A stretch of 64,000 nt of DNA from Lachnoclostridium sp. (lineage in GTDB: Bacteria > Bacillota > Clostridia > Lachnospirales > Lachnospiraceae): the NCBI GenBank assembly GCA_021770065.1, contig JAETRR010000022.1, positions 17,979-81,978 of the forward strand, given 5' to 3'. A program made the position numbers and the translations under genes. Under the pieces are notes generated by a model. That model saw only the letters and a program-made list of their open reading frames with translations. It had not been told where the DNA came from and did no database searches. The stretch's first letter is position 1. Each line of letters opens with the position of its first letter. Positions 33,478-42,063 of the stretch are shown here, piece by piece.

Positions 33478-35856
33478 TTACTTAAATTCCGCAATGGTAA
33501 CGCCGGCATCGCCCTCCCCGAATTCACCCAGGCGGAATGATTTTACATATTTACAGCGCTTAAGATGGCTGTGAACCGCCTTTCTCAGAGCGCCGGTTCC
33601 CTTTCCGTGGACAATGCGCACAGAAGGAAGGTGTGCCAGGGAAGCGTCATCCAGATATTTGTCCAGGTGTGCCAGGGCCTCATCTACCGTCATGCCGATG
33701 AGGTTGATCTCTGTGCTGACACTGGCGGACTTGCTCATTTTAATCTTTCCGGCACCGCTCCTGCTGAAATTCTTTCCGGTAATCACCGGTTCGTCAATCA
33801 GCTCCAGATCCGAAATATTGACCTGTGACCGCAGAATGCCCATCTGTACGAAAAGATTTCCCCTTGCATCCGGCAGGGAAGAAACAGATCCTTCCAGGTT
33901 GAGGCTTAACACGCGGACTGCATCCCCCAGATGCAGAGCCGACGGCTTCAGCTGTTTCCCGGGCGCCTGATCCTTTTTGAGGGAAAGCTTTTCTTCTGTT
34001 TTCTGAATGCGCTCCCGAAGCCGGGCGCGCTCCGCTTCCATCTCGCTTACGGAAATATTGGACTTGCCGAACTTGTGGAAGTCCTTCATGGTCTGATCCG
34101 CATAGGCTTTGGCTTCCTTAAGAATCTTCCGGGCCTGTTCGTTGGCTTCCCGCAGAATGCGTTCTCTCTGATCCTCCAGTTTCTCCTGTTTCTTTTCCAG
34201 GGCGGCGCGGAGACGTTCAATCTCTTCTTTGTGAAGGCGGATTTCCTCCTGCTCCAGGGCACTGGTTCTGCGGCTGGCCTCCAGATCCGCCAGGAGCTCC
34301 TCAAAGCTTTCATTCTGCTCGCCAAGATGCGTTTTTGCCTCCTTGATTAAGAAAGGGGGAAGCCCGAGCTTCGAGGAAATGGCGAAGGCATTGCTCTTGC
34401 CCGGAATTCCGATCAGCAGCCGGTAGGTAGGGCTTAAGGTATCCACATTGAATTCACAGGAGGCATTTTCCACCCGGGGCGTGGAGAGGGCAAAAACCTT
34501 CAGCTCACTGTAGTGGGTGGTAGCCATGGTCCGGATGCCCATCTTGTGGAGATGGGAGAGAATGGAGATGGCGAGTGCCGCTCCTTCTGCGGGATCGGTT
34601 CCGGCACAGAGTTCATCGAAAAGCACCAGTGAGTTCAGCGAAGCCTCCTTCAATATACGGATAATATTCGTCATATGGGAGGAGAAGGTGCTTAAGGACT
34701 GCTCAATGCTCTGCTCATCGCCGATATCAGCATACACATCCTCAAATAAAGCCAGCTCTGAGTGCGGGGCGGCGGGAATCTGAAGTCCGGCCTGGCCCAT
34801 AAGGGTCAGCAGTCCCACTGTTTTCAGAGACACGGTTTTTCCTCCCGTGTTCGGTCCTGTTACAATGAGCAGATCGAAATCTTTTCCAAGCTGAATCGTC
34901 ACGGGAACTACTATGTTCGGGTCAAGGAGGGGATGCCGCCCGTCCCTGATATGGATCTGCCCTCTGGTATTGAATTCGGGCCGGGATGCATTCATGCTTT
35001 TTGCAAGAGCGGCTTTTGCAAAGATAAAATCAAGCTCTGTCAAAAGCTCATAGTCCTGGAGAATGGCTTCCGTAAAAGAAGCGGTTTCCTCGCTTAAGCG
35101 CTCCAGAACGTGCTCAATCTCTTCCTGTTCCTTTAAATACAATTCTTTTAGATCGTTATTCAGTTTTACCACTGCCATAGGTTCTACAAACAGGGTGGAG
35201 CCCGTGGAGGATTGATCGTGTATCATGCCGGGAACTTGGCTGCGGTATTCTGCCCGGACAGGAACACAGTAACGGCCGTTTCTCTGGGTAATTACAGCAT
35301 CCTGCAGGTAGCTGCGCGAAGAGCCGTTGATGAGTCCTGAGAGAGTGCTGTGAATCCGCCCGTTTGCGGTCTGGATATTTTTTCGCACCTGCTTAAGCCC
35401 CGGGCTGGCATCGTCGCTTATCTCATCCTCTGACAGGATACATCTTCGGATCTCTGCGGACAGAGGAGTACAGGGCTCAAGGGCCGAAAAGAGGGGATCA
35501 AGGCTGTCCGTGGAATCCTCATCCGTTTCCGCATTCCGGGCGTACCGTTTGGCCCGTCCTGCAGTTTCCAGGAGGCTGCATACCTGTAAAAGCTCCCCGG
35601 CATTTAAGGAACCTCCGATCTCCAGTCTTTTGAAGGAAGCTCTCACATCCCGGATACCGGAGAAGGAGACGCTTCCATTCCGGTATAAGCGTTTCAGTGC
35701 GTCATCGGTCTCGTTCTGCGCCTGAAGGATCTCCCCAAGACTGTGTCCGGGAACCAGGGAGAGGCAGCGCTTCCTGCCGCCTTCGCTTCCGGCAAGAAGA
35801 GCCAGCTGTTCTGTAATTTTGTCATACTCTAATGTTTTTAATACTTTCTCGTTCAT
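33478..35856 (-). CDS. mutS2: Endonuclease MutS2
   Basis: A 792-residue MutS2. MutS core helices lead to the ABC-type ATPase ('LLIVTGPNTGGKTVSLKTVGLLTLMGQAG', 'LVLFDELCAGTDPAEGAALA'). A charged coiled-coil (about 520-640) and a C-terminal Smr nuclease domain ('INLIGMTVDEALAHLDKYLDDASL', 'VRIVHGKGTGALRKAV') follow. In Firmicutes MutS2 acts in recombination control and in rescuing collided ribosomes. No MutS1-type mismatch-binding domain is present, as expected for the family. The start is at ATG 35856. Confidence 0.95.
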   Translation of the reverse strand: MNEKVLKTLEYDKITEQLALLAGSEGGRKRCLSLVPGHSLGEILQAQNETDDALKRLYRNGSVSFSGIRDVRASFKRLEIGGSLNAGELLQVCSLLETAGRAKRYARNAETDEDSTDSLDPLFSALEPCTPLSAEIRRCILSEDEISDDASPGLKQVRKNIQTANGRIHSTLSGLINGSSRSYLQDAVITQRNGRYCVPVRAEYRSQVPGMIHDQSSTGSTLFVEPMAVVKLNNDLKELYLKEQEEIEHVLERLSEETASFTEAILQDYELLTELDFIFAKAALAKSMNASRPEFNTRGQIHIRDGRHPLLDPNIVVPVTIQLGKDFDLLIVTGPNTGGKTVSLKTVGLLTLMGQAGLQIPAAPHSELALFEDVYADIGDEQSIEQSLSTFSSHMTNIIRILKEASLNSLVLFDELCAGTDPAEGAALAISILSHLHKMGIRTMATTHYSELKVFALSTPRVENASCEFNVDTLSPTYRLLIGIPGKSNAFAISSKLGLPPFLIKEAKTHLGEQNESFEELLADLEASRRTSALEQEEIRLHKEEIERLRAALEKKQEKLEDQRERILREANEQARKILKEAKAYADQTMKDFHKFGKSNISVSEMEAERARLRERIQKTEEKLSLKKDQAPGKQLKPSALHLGDAVRVLSLNLEGSVSSLPDARGNLFVQMGILRSQVNISDLELIDEPVITGKNFSRSGAGKIKMSKSASVSTEINLIGMTVDEALAHLDKYLDDASLAHLPSVRIVHGKGTGALRKAVHSHLKRCKYVKSFRLGEFGEGDAGVTIAEFK

Positions 35857-35902
35857 GTATCTTATTTTACCCTACTTTTGACGGAAAAGAAAGGGCTTTT
35901 TC

Positions 35903-36060
35903 GCTGCGAAGCCGGGCCATGGCTTTTCCATATCCGTGTTCGGACGGTTCGTGTACACCATGTCTGCTCTTGCCGGATGTAAAATCCGTCAATATCAGAC
36001 ATGGCGTTCACGAACAGCCGGACACTTGATATTGGAAAAGCTATGACCCGGTTTCGCAGC
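35903..36060. repeat. Palindromic intergenic element, copy C
   Basis: The outer arm 35903-35930 (gctgcgaagccgggcc...) is complementary to 36033-36060 except for three transition changes. The inner left arm carries the type-1 core TGTTCGGACGGTTC (35938-35951), and the right arm carries the type-2 core GAACAGCCGGACAC (about 36012-36025). It separates the divergent mutS2 and HtrA-like genes and lies upstream of the latter's promoter. Confidence 0.8.
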
Positions 36061-36092
36061 TGCCGCTTGAACTGTAACAACATAACAAAATC

Positions 36093-36121
36093 TGGACAGA
36101 AAAGAGAAAATGTATTAGAAT
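36093..36121 (+). promoter_or_regulatory. Sigma-A promoter of the HtrA-like gene
   Basis: TGGACA (36093-36098), a 17-bp spacer, TAGAAT (36116-36121); start codon at 36170. Confidence 0.6.
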
Positions 36122-36169
36122 GTAATATAGTGTACATGGTCAGCAGATTTACAGCAGTGGAGAAATCTT

Positions 36170-37447
36170 ATGGCGGAAGAAAAGAATCGGGAAGAAGAGG
36201 AATTTTCCTTTGTGAAGGAGAAGATTAAGCGTCAGCGTTTTTATCAGAATAAGACATTCCGAAAGGTGGTATTTCATCTTGTACTGGCAGTTGTGTGCGG
36301 AATCACGGCCTGCTTCGTCTTTGTGATTTCCTATCCCTGGATGGAAGAACGGTTTCAGAAAGAGGAGCGCCAGCAGATCAGCCTGCCCCGGGAGGAAGAA
36401 GAGGAAGAGCCGGTGCCGGTGGTGCCCCAGGAACCGGAACCGCCCCAGGAGCCCATTGTCATCACGGAATCTGTGGAGCTGGAGCTTGAGGACTACAGGA
36501 AGCTTTATACAAAGCTGAAAAGCATAGCCGACGAGTGTGCCAGAAGTCTGGTTACGGTAACGGCGGCAAGCAATGATAAGGACTGGTTCAACGAGACTTA
36601 CGAGAGCCGGGAGCAGACCAGCGGGCTTCTGGTGGGAAATAACGGAGTGGAGCTTCTGGTGCTTACGATTTATTCCAGGGTTCAGTCGGCGGATCGGCTT
36701 CAGGTAACTCTGGCCAGCCATACAAGCATTGACGCGGTTTTGAAGAATTATGACACGGTGACGGATCTGGCGGTGCTCAGTGTGAATCTGGCGGATCTGC
36801 CGGAGGGAACCATGGATCAGATTGAGATGGCAGATCTGGGAGGAAGTTCCCGGAATATGCGTGCGGGTGAGCTGGTGATTGCAGCGGGAAGCCCGGCAGG
36901 CGTGTCCGGCTCTGTACTTTACGGCAATCTGGTATCCTCCGGATATACGGTGAGCGTTATTGACGGGGAATACGAGCTGCTTCTCACAGATATGCCGAAG
37001 GCTTCCGAGAGCAGCGGTGTGCTTTTGAATCTGGAAGGGCAGATTGTGGGAATTATCCAACAGGGCTATCAGGGATCGGGAGATACGCTGACGGCCTATG
37101 GGATTTCCGATATGAAGGACGTGATAGAGCATCTTTCCAACAGCCAGGATCTGGTATATATCGGTATTTTCGGAACGGATGTGACAGAGGAGACGGCTGC
37201 GGCTCAGGAACTGCCGGAGGGTGTATATGTAACCGGCGTGGAAATGAATTCTCCGGCCATGGATGCCGGAATCCAGCAGGGAGATGTCATTATAGAGATT
37301 AACGGACAGCCTATCACCGGGATTTCGGAGATCCAGGAGATGCTGCTGAAGTTTTCCAGAGAGCAGGTGATACAGGTACTTGTGATGCGCCTTGGAAAAG
37401 AGGGGTATAAAGAAATTCCATTCAGCGTGACCCTGGATCAGCTGTAA
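36170..37447 (+). CDS. HtrA/DegP-like membrane protein with PDZ domain, probable pseudoprotease
   Basis: A 425-residue protein: an acidic cytoplasmic N-terminus, one membrane helix (about 33-55), a Pro/Glu-rich linker, a trypsin-like domain (about 115-320) and a PDZ domain ('GVYVTGVEMNSPAMDAGIQQGDVIIEINGQPITGISEIQEML'). The HtrA catalytic histidine motif (TNxHV) is replaced by 'LTIYSRV', and the 'GNSGGP' serine loop by 'SESSGVLLN'. The Asp region 'TDLAVLSV' remains. Loss of His implies no protease activity. It heads a run with yhaM and rlmD. The role may be substrate binding or signalling at the membrane; that is inference. Confidence 0.85.
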   Translation: MAEEKNREEEEFSFVKEKIKRQRFYQNKTFRKVVFHLVLAVVCGITACFVFVISYPWMEERFQKEERQQISLPREEEEEEPVPVVPQEPEPPQEPIVITESVELELEDYRKLYTKLKSIADECARSLVTVTAASNDKDWFNETYESREQTSGLLVGNNGVELLVLTIYSRVQSADRLQVTLASHTSIDAVLKNYDTVTDLAVLSVNLADLPEGTMDQIEMADLGGSSRNMRAGELVIAAGSPAGVSGSVLYGNLVSSGYTVSVIDGEYELLLTDMPKASESSGVLLNLEGQIVGIIQQGYQGSGDTLTAYGISDMKDVIEHLSNSQDLVYIGIFGTDVTEETAAAQELPEGVYVTGVEMNSPAMDAGIQQGDVIIEINGQPITGISEIQEMLLKFSREQVIQVLVMRLGKEGYKEIPFSVTLDQL

Positions 37448-37470
37448 AGGGATGATATGAGGAGGGTGTT

Positions 37471-38442
37471 ATGAAATATATTGAGAGCTTTCGGGAGGGT
37501 GACAGGATTTCCGGCGTTTATCTGTGCAAATACAGACAGTCTGCCGTGACGAAGAACGGCAAGGCATACGAGAATGTTATTATGCAGGACAAGACGGGCA
37601 CCATTGATTCCAAGATCTGGGATCCGAACTCCCAGGGAATTGAGGAGTTTGAGGTTCTGGACTACGTGGATGTTATGGCAGAAGTTACCAGTTTTCAGGG
37701 AACTCTGCAGCTTAATATCAAGCGGGCCAGGAAAGCAAGGGAAAGCGAATATAAGGCGGCGGATTACCTTCCGGTCAGCGACAGGGACATTGAGGTGATG
37801 TACCGGGAACTGATGGAATTTGCGGATCGGGTGCAGGAGCCTCATCTAAGAGCGCTGCTCCAGGATTTTTTTGTAAAGGATCAGGAATTTATCAGAGCCT
37901 TTAAGCTTCATTCCGCAGCGAAAAGCGTGCACCACAGCTTTGTGGGCGGCCTTTTGGAGCATACCTTAAGTGTGTGCAGGCTCTGCGGCTTTTATGTGGA
38001 GGCATATCCTGTTTTGAACCGGGATCTGCTGTTTGCGGCGGCCATGTGCCATGACATCGGCAAGGTCTATGAGCTGTCGGATTTCCCGGAAAATGATTAT
38101 ACCGATGAAGGACAGCTTCTGGGACATATTGCCATGGGAAGCGAGATGGTGGGGGAACGGGCAAGGCGGATTCCCGGATTTCCGCGCCGTCTGGAAAATG
38201 AGCTGAAGCACTGTATTCTGGCTCATCACGGGGAGCTGGAATACGGCTCACCCAAGAAGCCGGCGCTCATTGAGGCGGTGGCCCTGAATATGGCGGATAA
38301 TACGGATGCCAAGATGGAGACCCTGAAAGAGCTCTTTAAGTCGGCCGGAGGCAGCCAGGAATGGCTTGGCTATAACCGTCTGTTTGAGTCCAATATCCGC
38401 AGAAGCTCCCAGCCCGGTTCTCAGTCCGGGGAGCAGCAGTAA
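37471..38442 (+). CDS. yhaM: 3'-5' exoribonuclease YhaM
   Basis: A 323-residue enzyme. The N-terminal OB-fold ('SFREGDRISGVYLCKYRQSAVTKNGKAYENVIMQDKTGTIDSKIWD') is followed by an HD phosphohydrolase domain ('HHSFVGGLLEHTLSVC', 'AAMCHDIGKVYEL', 'HCILAHHGELEYGSPKKP'). YhaM trims RNA (and ssDNA) from the 3' end. All HD metal ligands are visible. It lies 23 bp after the HtrA-like gene with a ggaggg site. The C-terminal 20 residues are Ser/Gln-rich and not conserved. Confidence 0.92.
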   Translation: MKYIESFREGDRISGVYLCKYRQSAVTKNGKAYENVIMQDKTGTIDSKIWDPNSQGIEEFEVLDYVDVMAEVTSFQGTLQLNIKRARKARESEYKAADYLPVSDRDIEVMYRELMEFADRVQEPHLRALLQDFFVKDQEFIRAFKLHSAAKSVHHSFVGGLLEHTLSVCRLCGFYVEAYPVLNRDLLFAAAMCHDIGKVYELSDFPENDYTDEGQLLGHIAMGSEMVGERARRIPGFPRRLENELKHCILAHHGELEYGSPKKPALIEAVALNMADNTDAKMETLKELFKSAGGSQEWLGYNRLFESNIRRSSQPGSQSGEQQ

Positions 38443-38473
38443 ACCGGGAACAGGGTTTGGTGAGGAGCGCAGA

Positions 38474-39832
38474 ATGAAAAAAAATGATTTGCTTACGTTA
38501 AAAATAGAAGGAATGGGGAACGAAGGGGAAGGCATTGGAAAGGCGGATGGCTTTCCTTTGTTTATTAAAGATGCACTGCCGGGGGATGTGATCCGGGCAA
38601 AGATACTGAAGGTAAAAAAGACATATGGCTATGCACGGCTGACGGAGATTCTGACGCCTTCGCCGGATCGGGCAAAGCCTCCCTGCCCCCTTCACCGCTC
38701 CTGCGGCGGCTGCCAGATCCAGGCTCTTTCCTATGAGAAGCAGCTGGAATATAAACGGGAGAAGGTACGGAACCATCTGATCCGGATTGGAGGATTTACC
38801 GATCCGGAGGTTTTTCCGGTTCTGGGAATGGAGGAGCCTTTCCGCTATCGGAACAAGGCGCAGTTTCCCTTTGGACGGGATCGGGAGGGAAACATTATTA
38901 CCGGCTTTTATGCCGGCAGAACCCACAGCATCATTTCGAATACGGACTGTATGTTAGGGGTGCCGGAAAATCAGAGGATTTTAAAGACAATTCTGGATTT
39001 TATGGAGAAAGAGAAGATTGCGCCCTATGATGAGACATCGGGGGAGGGGCTGCTGCGGCATGTGCTGATACGCAAGGGATTTGCCACGGGAGAACTGATG
39101 GTCTGCCTGATTATCAATGGCAGCAGGGTTCCGGCAGTGGAAGAGCTGGCGGATCGCCTTTTTGAGATTCCGGGAATGACCAGTCTGACCTTGAATGTGA
39201 ATCAGAAGAATACCAATGTGATTATGGGAGAGAAACTCATCCCGGTGCGGGGGCCGGCTTTTATTACCGATTGGATTGGTTCTGTACGATATCAGATTTC
39301 TCCCTTATCTTTTTACCAGGTCAATCCGGCGCAGACAAAAAGGCTGTATGAGACGGCTTTGGACTATGCAGGACTGACCGGCAGTGAGACTGTCTGGGAT
39401 CTGTACTGCGGGATTGGAACAATTTCCCTGTTTCTGGCTCAGAAGGCAGGGAAGGTCTATGGGGTGGAGGCAGTGCCTCAGGCAGTGGAGGATGCCGGGA
39501 AAAATGCACGGCTTAACGGCTTGTCCAATGTGGAATTTTATCTGGGAAAGGCAGAGGAGGTTCTGCCAAAGCAGTATGAGCAGAACAAAGTCCGGGCAGA
39601 TGTGATTGTGGTGGATCCGCCAAGGAAAGGCTGCGGCAGGGCGTGCCTTGATACTATGCTCTCTATGGCGCCGAAGCGCATTGTCTATGTGAGCTGTGAT
39701 TCGGCTACGCTGGCCAGGGATTTGAAGATTCTGTGTGAGGGCGGCTATGAGCTGAGAGAGGTGCAGCCTGTGGATATGTTCCCTCAAACAGCCGGGATCG
39801 AAACGGTGTGCTTATTGACCGGGCGCTTTTAA
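38474..39832 (+). CDS. rlmD: 23S rRNA (uracil-C5)-methyltransferase, RlmD/RlmCD type
   Basis: A 452-residue TrmA-family enzyme that makes 5-methyluridine in 23S rRNA using SAM. The N-terminal TRAM domain ('DLLTLKIEGMGNEGEGIGKADGFPLFI'), Fe-S cysteines ('CPLHRSCGGCQ' and 'NTDCMLG'), the SAM motif ('VWDLYCGIGTISLFLA') and the catalytic region ('VVDPPRKGCG', 'YVSCDSATLARDL') are all present. The start ATG at 38474 follows gaggagcg; an in-frame start at 38366 lies inside yhaM. In Firmicutes one enzyme (RlmCD) often modifies both U747 and U1939, so the exact site is uncertain. Confidence 0.92.
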   Translation: MKKNDLLTLKIEGMGNEGEGIGKADGFPLFIKDALPGDVIRAKILKVKKTYGYARLTEILTPSPDRAKPPCPLHRSCGGCQIQALSYEKQLEYKREKVRNHLIRIGGFTDPEVFPVLGMEEPFRYRNKAQFPFGRDREGNIITGFYAGRTHSIISNTDCMLGVPENQRILKTILDFMEKEKIAPYDETSGEGLLRHVLIRKGFATGELMVCLIINGSRVPAVEELADRLFEIPGMTSLTLNVNQKNTNVIMGEKLIPVRGPAFITDWIGSVRYQISPLSFYQVNPAQTKRLYETALDYAGLTGSETVWDLYCGIGTISLFLAQKAGKVYGVEAVPQAVEDAGKNARLNGLSNVEFYLGKAEEVLPKQYEQNKVRADVIVVDPPRKGCGRACLDTMLSMAPKRIVYVSCDSATLARDLKILCEGGYELREVQPVDMFPQTAGIETVCLLTGRF

Positions 39833-39869
39833 TCAGGAGATAACCCATCAAAACTCAAAGGAGATATCC

Positions 39870-40640
39870 ATGAATCGGGAAGAATTTCAGCAGAAACTCG
39901 CAGAACTCGGCGGACTGGCAGAGAAAAACGGGAACCGTCTGACAGGGGATCGGGTGAGGGATTTTTTTAAGTCAATGGAACTTACAGAGGAACAATATGA
40001 ATTGATTTTCGCTTATCTGGCTTCTCGCCGGGTGGTTGTAGAAGGCTATGTTCCGGTGCAGAGGGAAGAAGAAAAACAGAAACCAGAACTTCCTCTGTCG
40101 GAGGAGGAAAAAAGTTTTCTAAAGAGCTATCAGGCAGATCTTGACCGCCTGGAGCGCCTGGAGGAAGAAGAGCTTCTAAAGCTGTGCCGTCGGGTGGAGG
40201 AGACAGGCGACGGATTTGCGAAGGCAAAGCTGACAGAACAGCTTTTGCCGGAGGTTCTGCGGCTGGCCCATGATTTCCGGGGGCGTGAGGTGCTTCTGAG
40301 CGATCTGGTTCAGGAGGGAAATATCGGATTAATGCTTGCCATGGAAACTTTAGGGCTCCGGGAACCGGGAAATTCACCGCTTCAATATCTGCGGCAGGAG
40401 GTCTGCCGGGCTATGATTCAGGCTGTGGAAGATGACAGAGCGGAAAAGGAGGCCGGAAGCCTTATAGCGGAGCGTCTGAATCATCTGCGCGATGAGATTA
40501 AGAAGCTGACCGATGAATTGGAACGTAAGGTTTCTGTGGAAGAACTGGCTGTGTATATGGATATGCCGGTGGAAGAGGTGGAGAATTTGTTAAAGCTTGC
40601 CGGCGAGACGCCATATGACGAGCCGGAAAAAGAGACTTGA
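39870..40640 (+). CDS. Sigma-70-like protein lacking region 4
   Basis: A 256-residue protein. The N-terminus resembles sigma region 1.1 ('FQQKLAELGGLAEKNGNRLTGDRVRDFF...YLASRRVVVEGYV'). A region-2-like segment ('LLKLCRRVEETGDGFAKAKLTEQLLPEVLRLAHDF...LLSDLVQEGNIGLMLAMETL') and a region-3-like HTH ('LERKVSVEELAVYMDMPVEEVENLLKLA') follow. The -10-binding 2.3/2.4 residues are poorly kept (QYLRQEVCRAMIQA) and region 4 is absent. It cannot be an ordinary sigma factor. It may modulate RNA polymerase or be a stable decayed paralogue. It is co-oriented with rlmD, 37 bp apart. Confidence 0.8.
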   Translation: MNREEFQQKLAELGGLAEKNGNRLTGDRVRDFFKSMELTEEQYELIFAYLASRRVVVEGYVPVQREEEKQKPELPLSEEEKSFLKSYQADLDRLERLEEEELLKLCRRVEETGDGFAKAKLTEQLLPEVLRLAHDFRGREVLLSDLVQEGNIGLMLAMETLGLREPGNSPLQYLRQEVCRAMIQAVEDDRAEKEAGSLIAERLNHLRDEIKKLTDELERKVSVEELAVYMDMPVEEVENLLKLAGETPYDEPEKET

Positions 40641-40692
40641 TCCATGGCGGAATGAAGAGTTAAAATATTTCGAGAAAGGGGTAAGAATACGG

Positions 40693-41571
40693 ATGAAGCG
40701 GTTTGTGAGCATAATAGCAGTCATGGCATTGCTGCTTTCCGGATGTTCGGGAAAAAAGGAAGTAAAGATGAAGGAAGAGAGCTATACTACGGCGGGAGGA
40801 GAAGAAGGCTGGATGTATCTTCCGGATGCCGCTGTCGATAACCCGGAAGAAAAACGCCCCCTGGTTCTGGTAACCTGTGCTTTCGGCGGACATCCCGAGG
40901 AAAAACTCCGGCAGGCTGGCTGGATCCGGCAGGCCCAGGAGGCCGGGCTTCTGCTTCTGGTTCCGAAGTATAAAACTACGGAAAGCTACAGCCAGACAGA
41001 ACGGGTTATGGAAATCCTGAATTACGCCATAGAGCATTATCCCGTGGACACCACCCGCATCTATGCTTCGGGCTTTTCCAATGGAGGCGGAGTGGTGGGC
41101 GCACTGACGAATGATTATCCGGGAACCTTTGCCGGGATCTGCTTTATGAGCTGGATGATGCCCATTAAGCATCTGAGTTCCCCCTATGAGATGCCGTTCC
41201 AGATTATACAGGGCAGCAGGGATCTGACTCTGGAAACGGATTCCGGCGCTATGCGCGTGATTGACGATGAAGTGTGGGGAATTGAATCCCTGATGCGGTT
41301 TAACGGCCTTTTGGAATCCGGGGAGGCTAAGGACTTTGATAAAACAGAGTACTGGGGCTATGAACCGGACGAGGTAGAGACGGCAGTTATTGAGGAAACA
41401 ACATGGACATTCAGCAATTATTATAAGGAGGGACATACTGCGCCTCTCGGACAGCTGGTGATGATTGAGGGAGGCAGACATGAGCTGACAGAGCAGAAGG
41501 CGTTTGTGGCATGGGACTTTCTGCGTCATTATGCCAGAGGTGAGAACGGGGAACTTATAGAGATAGAATAG
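40693..41571 (+). CDS. Alpha/beta-hydrolase lipoprotein (esterase-like)
   Basis: A 292-residue exported lipoprotein: signal peptide and lipobox 'LLLSGC' (Cys17), then an alpha/beta-hydrolase domain. The nucleophile elbow 'ASGFSNGGGVV' (G-x-S-x-G), strand 'RPLVLVTCAFGG', acidic residue region 'QIIQGSRDLTLETDS' and a late histidine ('IEGGRHELTEQ') resemble PHB-depolymerase/feruloyl-esterase-like enzymes. The substrate is unknown. The ATG at 40693 is chosen for its signal peptide and the aaagggg site; an earlier in-frame start lies inside the sigma-like gene. Confidence 0.8.
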   Translation: MKRFVSIIAVMALLLSGCSGKKEVKMKEESYTTAGGEEGWMYLPDAAVDNPEEKRPLVLVTCAFGGHPEEKLRQAGWIRQAQEAGLLLLVPKYKTTESYSQTERVMEILNYAIEHYPVDTTRIYASGFSNGGGVVGALTNDYPGTFAGICFMSWMMPIKHLSSPYEMPFQIIQGSRDLTLETDSGAMRVIDDEVWGIESLMRFNGLLESGEAKDFDKTEYWGYEPDEVETAVIEETTWTFSNYYKEGHTAPLGQLVMIEGGRHELTEQKAFVAWDFLRHYARGENGELIEIE

Positions 41572-41593
41572 GGTTCATAATGGAATGTAAAAA

Positions 41594-41718
41594 GGGGCTG
41601 TCAAGAAATAAGGCAGCAGCCATTTCTATACCCTGTGTTCGGACGGTTTGTGTACATTCTGTCTGCTCTGTACGGACATTGCTAAAGCAATATCCGTCCA
41701 TATCAGACAGCCTGTTCA
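41594..41718. repeat. Palindromic intergenic element, copy D (right arm truncated)
   Basis: The left outer arm (ggggctgtc..aaataaggcagcag) is shared with copies A and F. The type-1 core TGTTCGGACGGTTT lies at about 41636-41649. A central hairpin GGACATTGC / GCAATATCC flanks the loop, followed by ATATCAGACAG and GTTCAC. The right outer arm is absent: the sequence passes directly into the truncated cold-shock gene at 41716-41718, whose stop codon is supplied by the element. Confidence 0.75.
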
Positions 41719-41844
41719 CAGTGTCTTGAATCCTTCGGCCACAATACCGGAGAAATGTACGAATACGTCCTCGCCAGTCTCGGAGTTGGTAATGAAACCA
41801 TATCCTTTTGTGCCGTTGAACCATTTTACTGTACCTTTGTTCAT
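41716..41844 (-). pseudogene. Cold-shock protein, 3'-truncated at a repeat element
   Basis: A 42-residue frame: '[20 protein letters not shown]' then '[22 protein letters not shown]'. This is the first two-thirds of a CspA-type OB-fold (normally about 66 residues), including RNP1 (KGYGFI) and RNP2 (VFVHFS). It stops exactly where palindromic copy D begins. The last two beta strands are missing, so stable folding is doubtful. It keeps a good Shine-Dalgarno site (ggaggt) and a consensus promoter, so it is probably still transcribed. I infer insertion of, or recombination with, the repeat. Confidence 0.8.
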
Positions 41845-41988
41845 TAAAAGATACCTCCTAATTTAAGTACTATTCCGCATATCTTCTCCGAGATAAAAAA
41901 AACATGTCCTGTAAGCATCATGCATAGAATGATGACTTACAAAACATGTGAATCAAATTCATCAAAAATATACTTCAATGCACCATTC

Positions 41989-42017
41989 ATATTAGCCTAT
42001 CCCAAGCCAAATGTCAA
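41989..42017 (-). promoter_or_regulatory. Cold-shock gene promoter and long leader
   Basis: Minus strand: TTGACA (42017-42012), a 17-bp spacer, TAATAT (41994-41989). The transcript start near 41982 gives a leader of about 140 nt with a strong hairpin (41908-41947; GTAAGCATCAT / ATGATGACTTAC inside ACATGT ends). This is typical of temperature-responsive csp leaders. Confidence 0.75.
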
Positions 42018-42063
42018 GCATAAATAATGGAATTTTGTGGAAATATTGTGGAAATAATGTCGT

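Noticed and set aside
41555..41824. Alternative minus-strand frame through copy D and the csp remnant
   Set aside because: It is in a different frame from the cold-shock protein, which has a perfect RNP1/RNP2 match and its own ribosome site.
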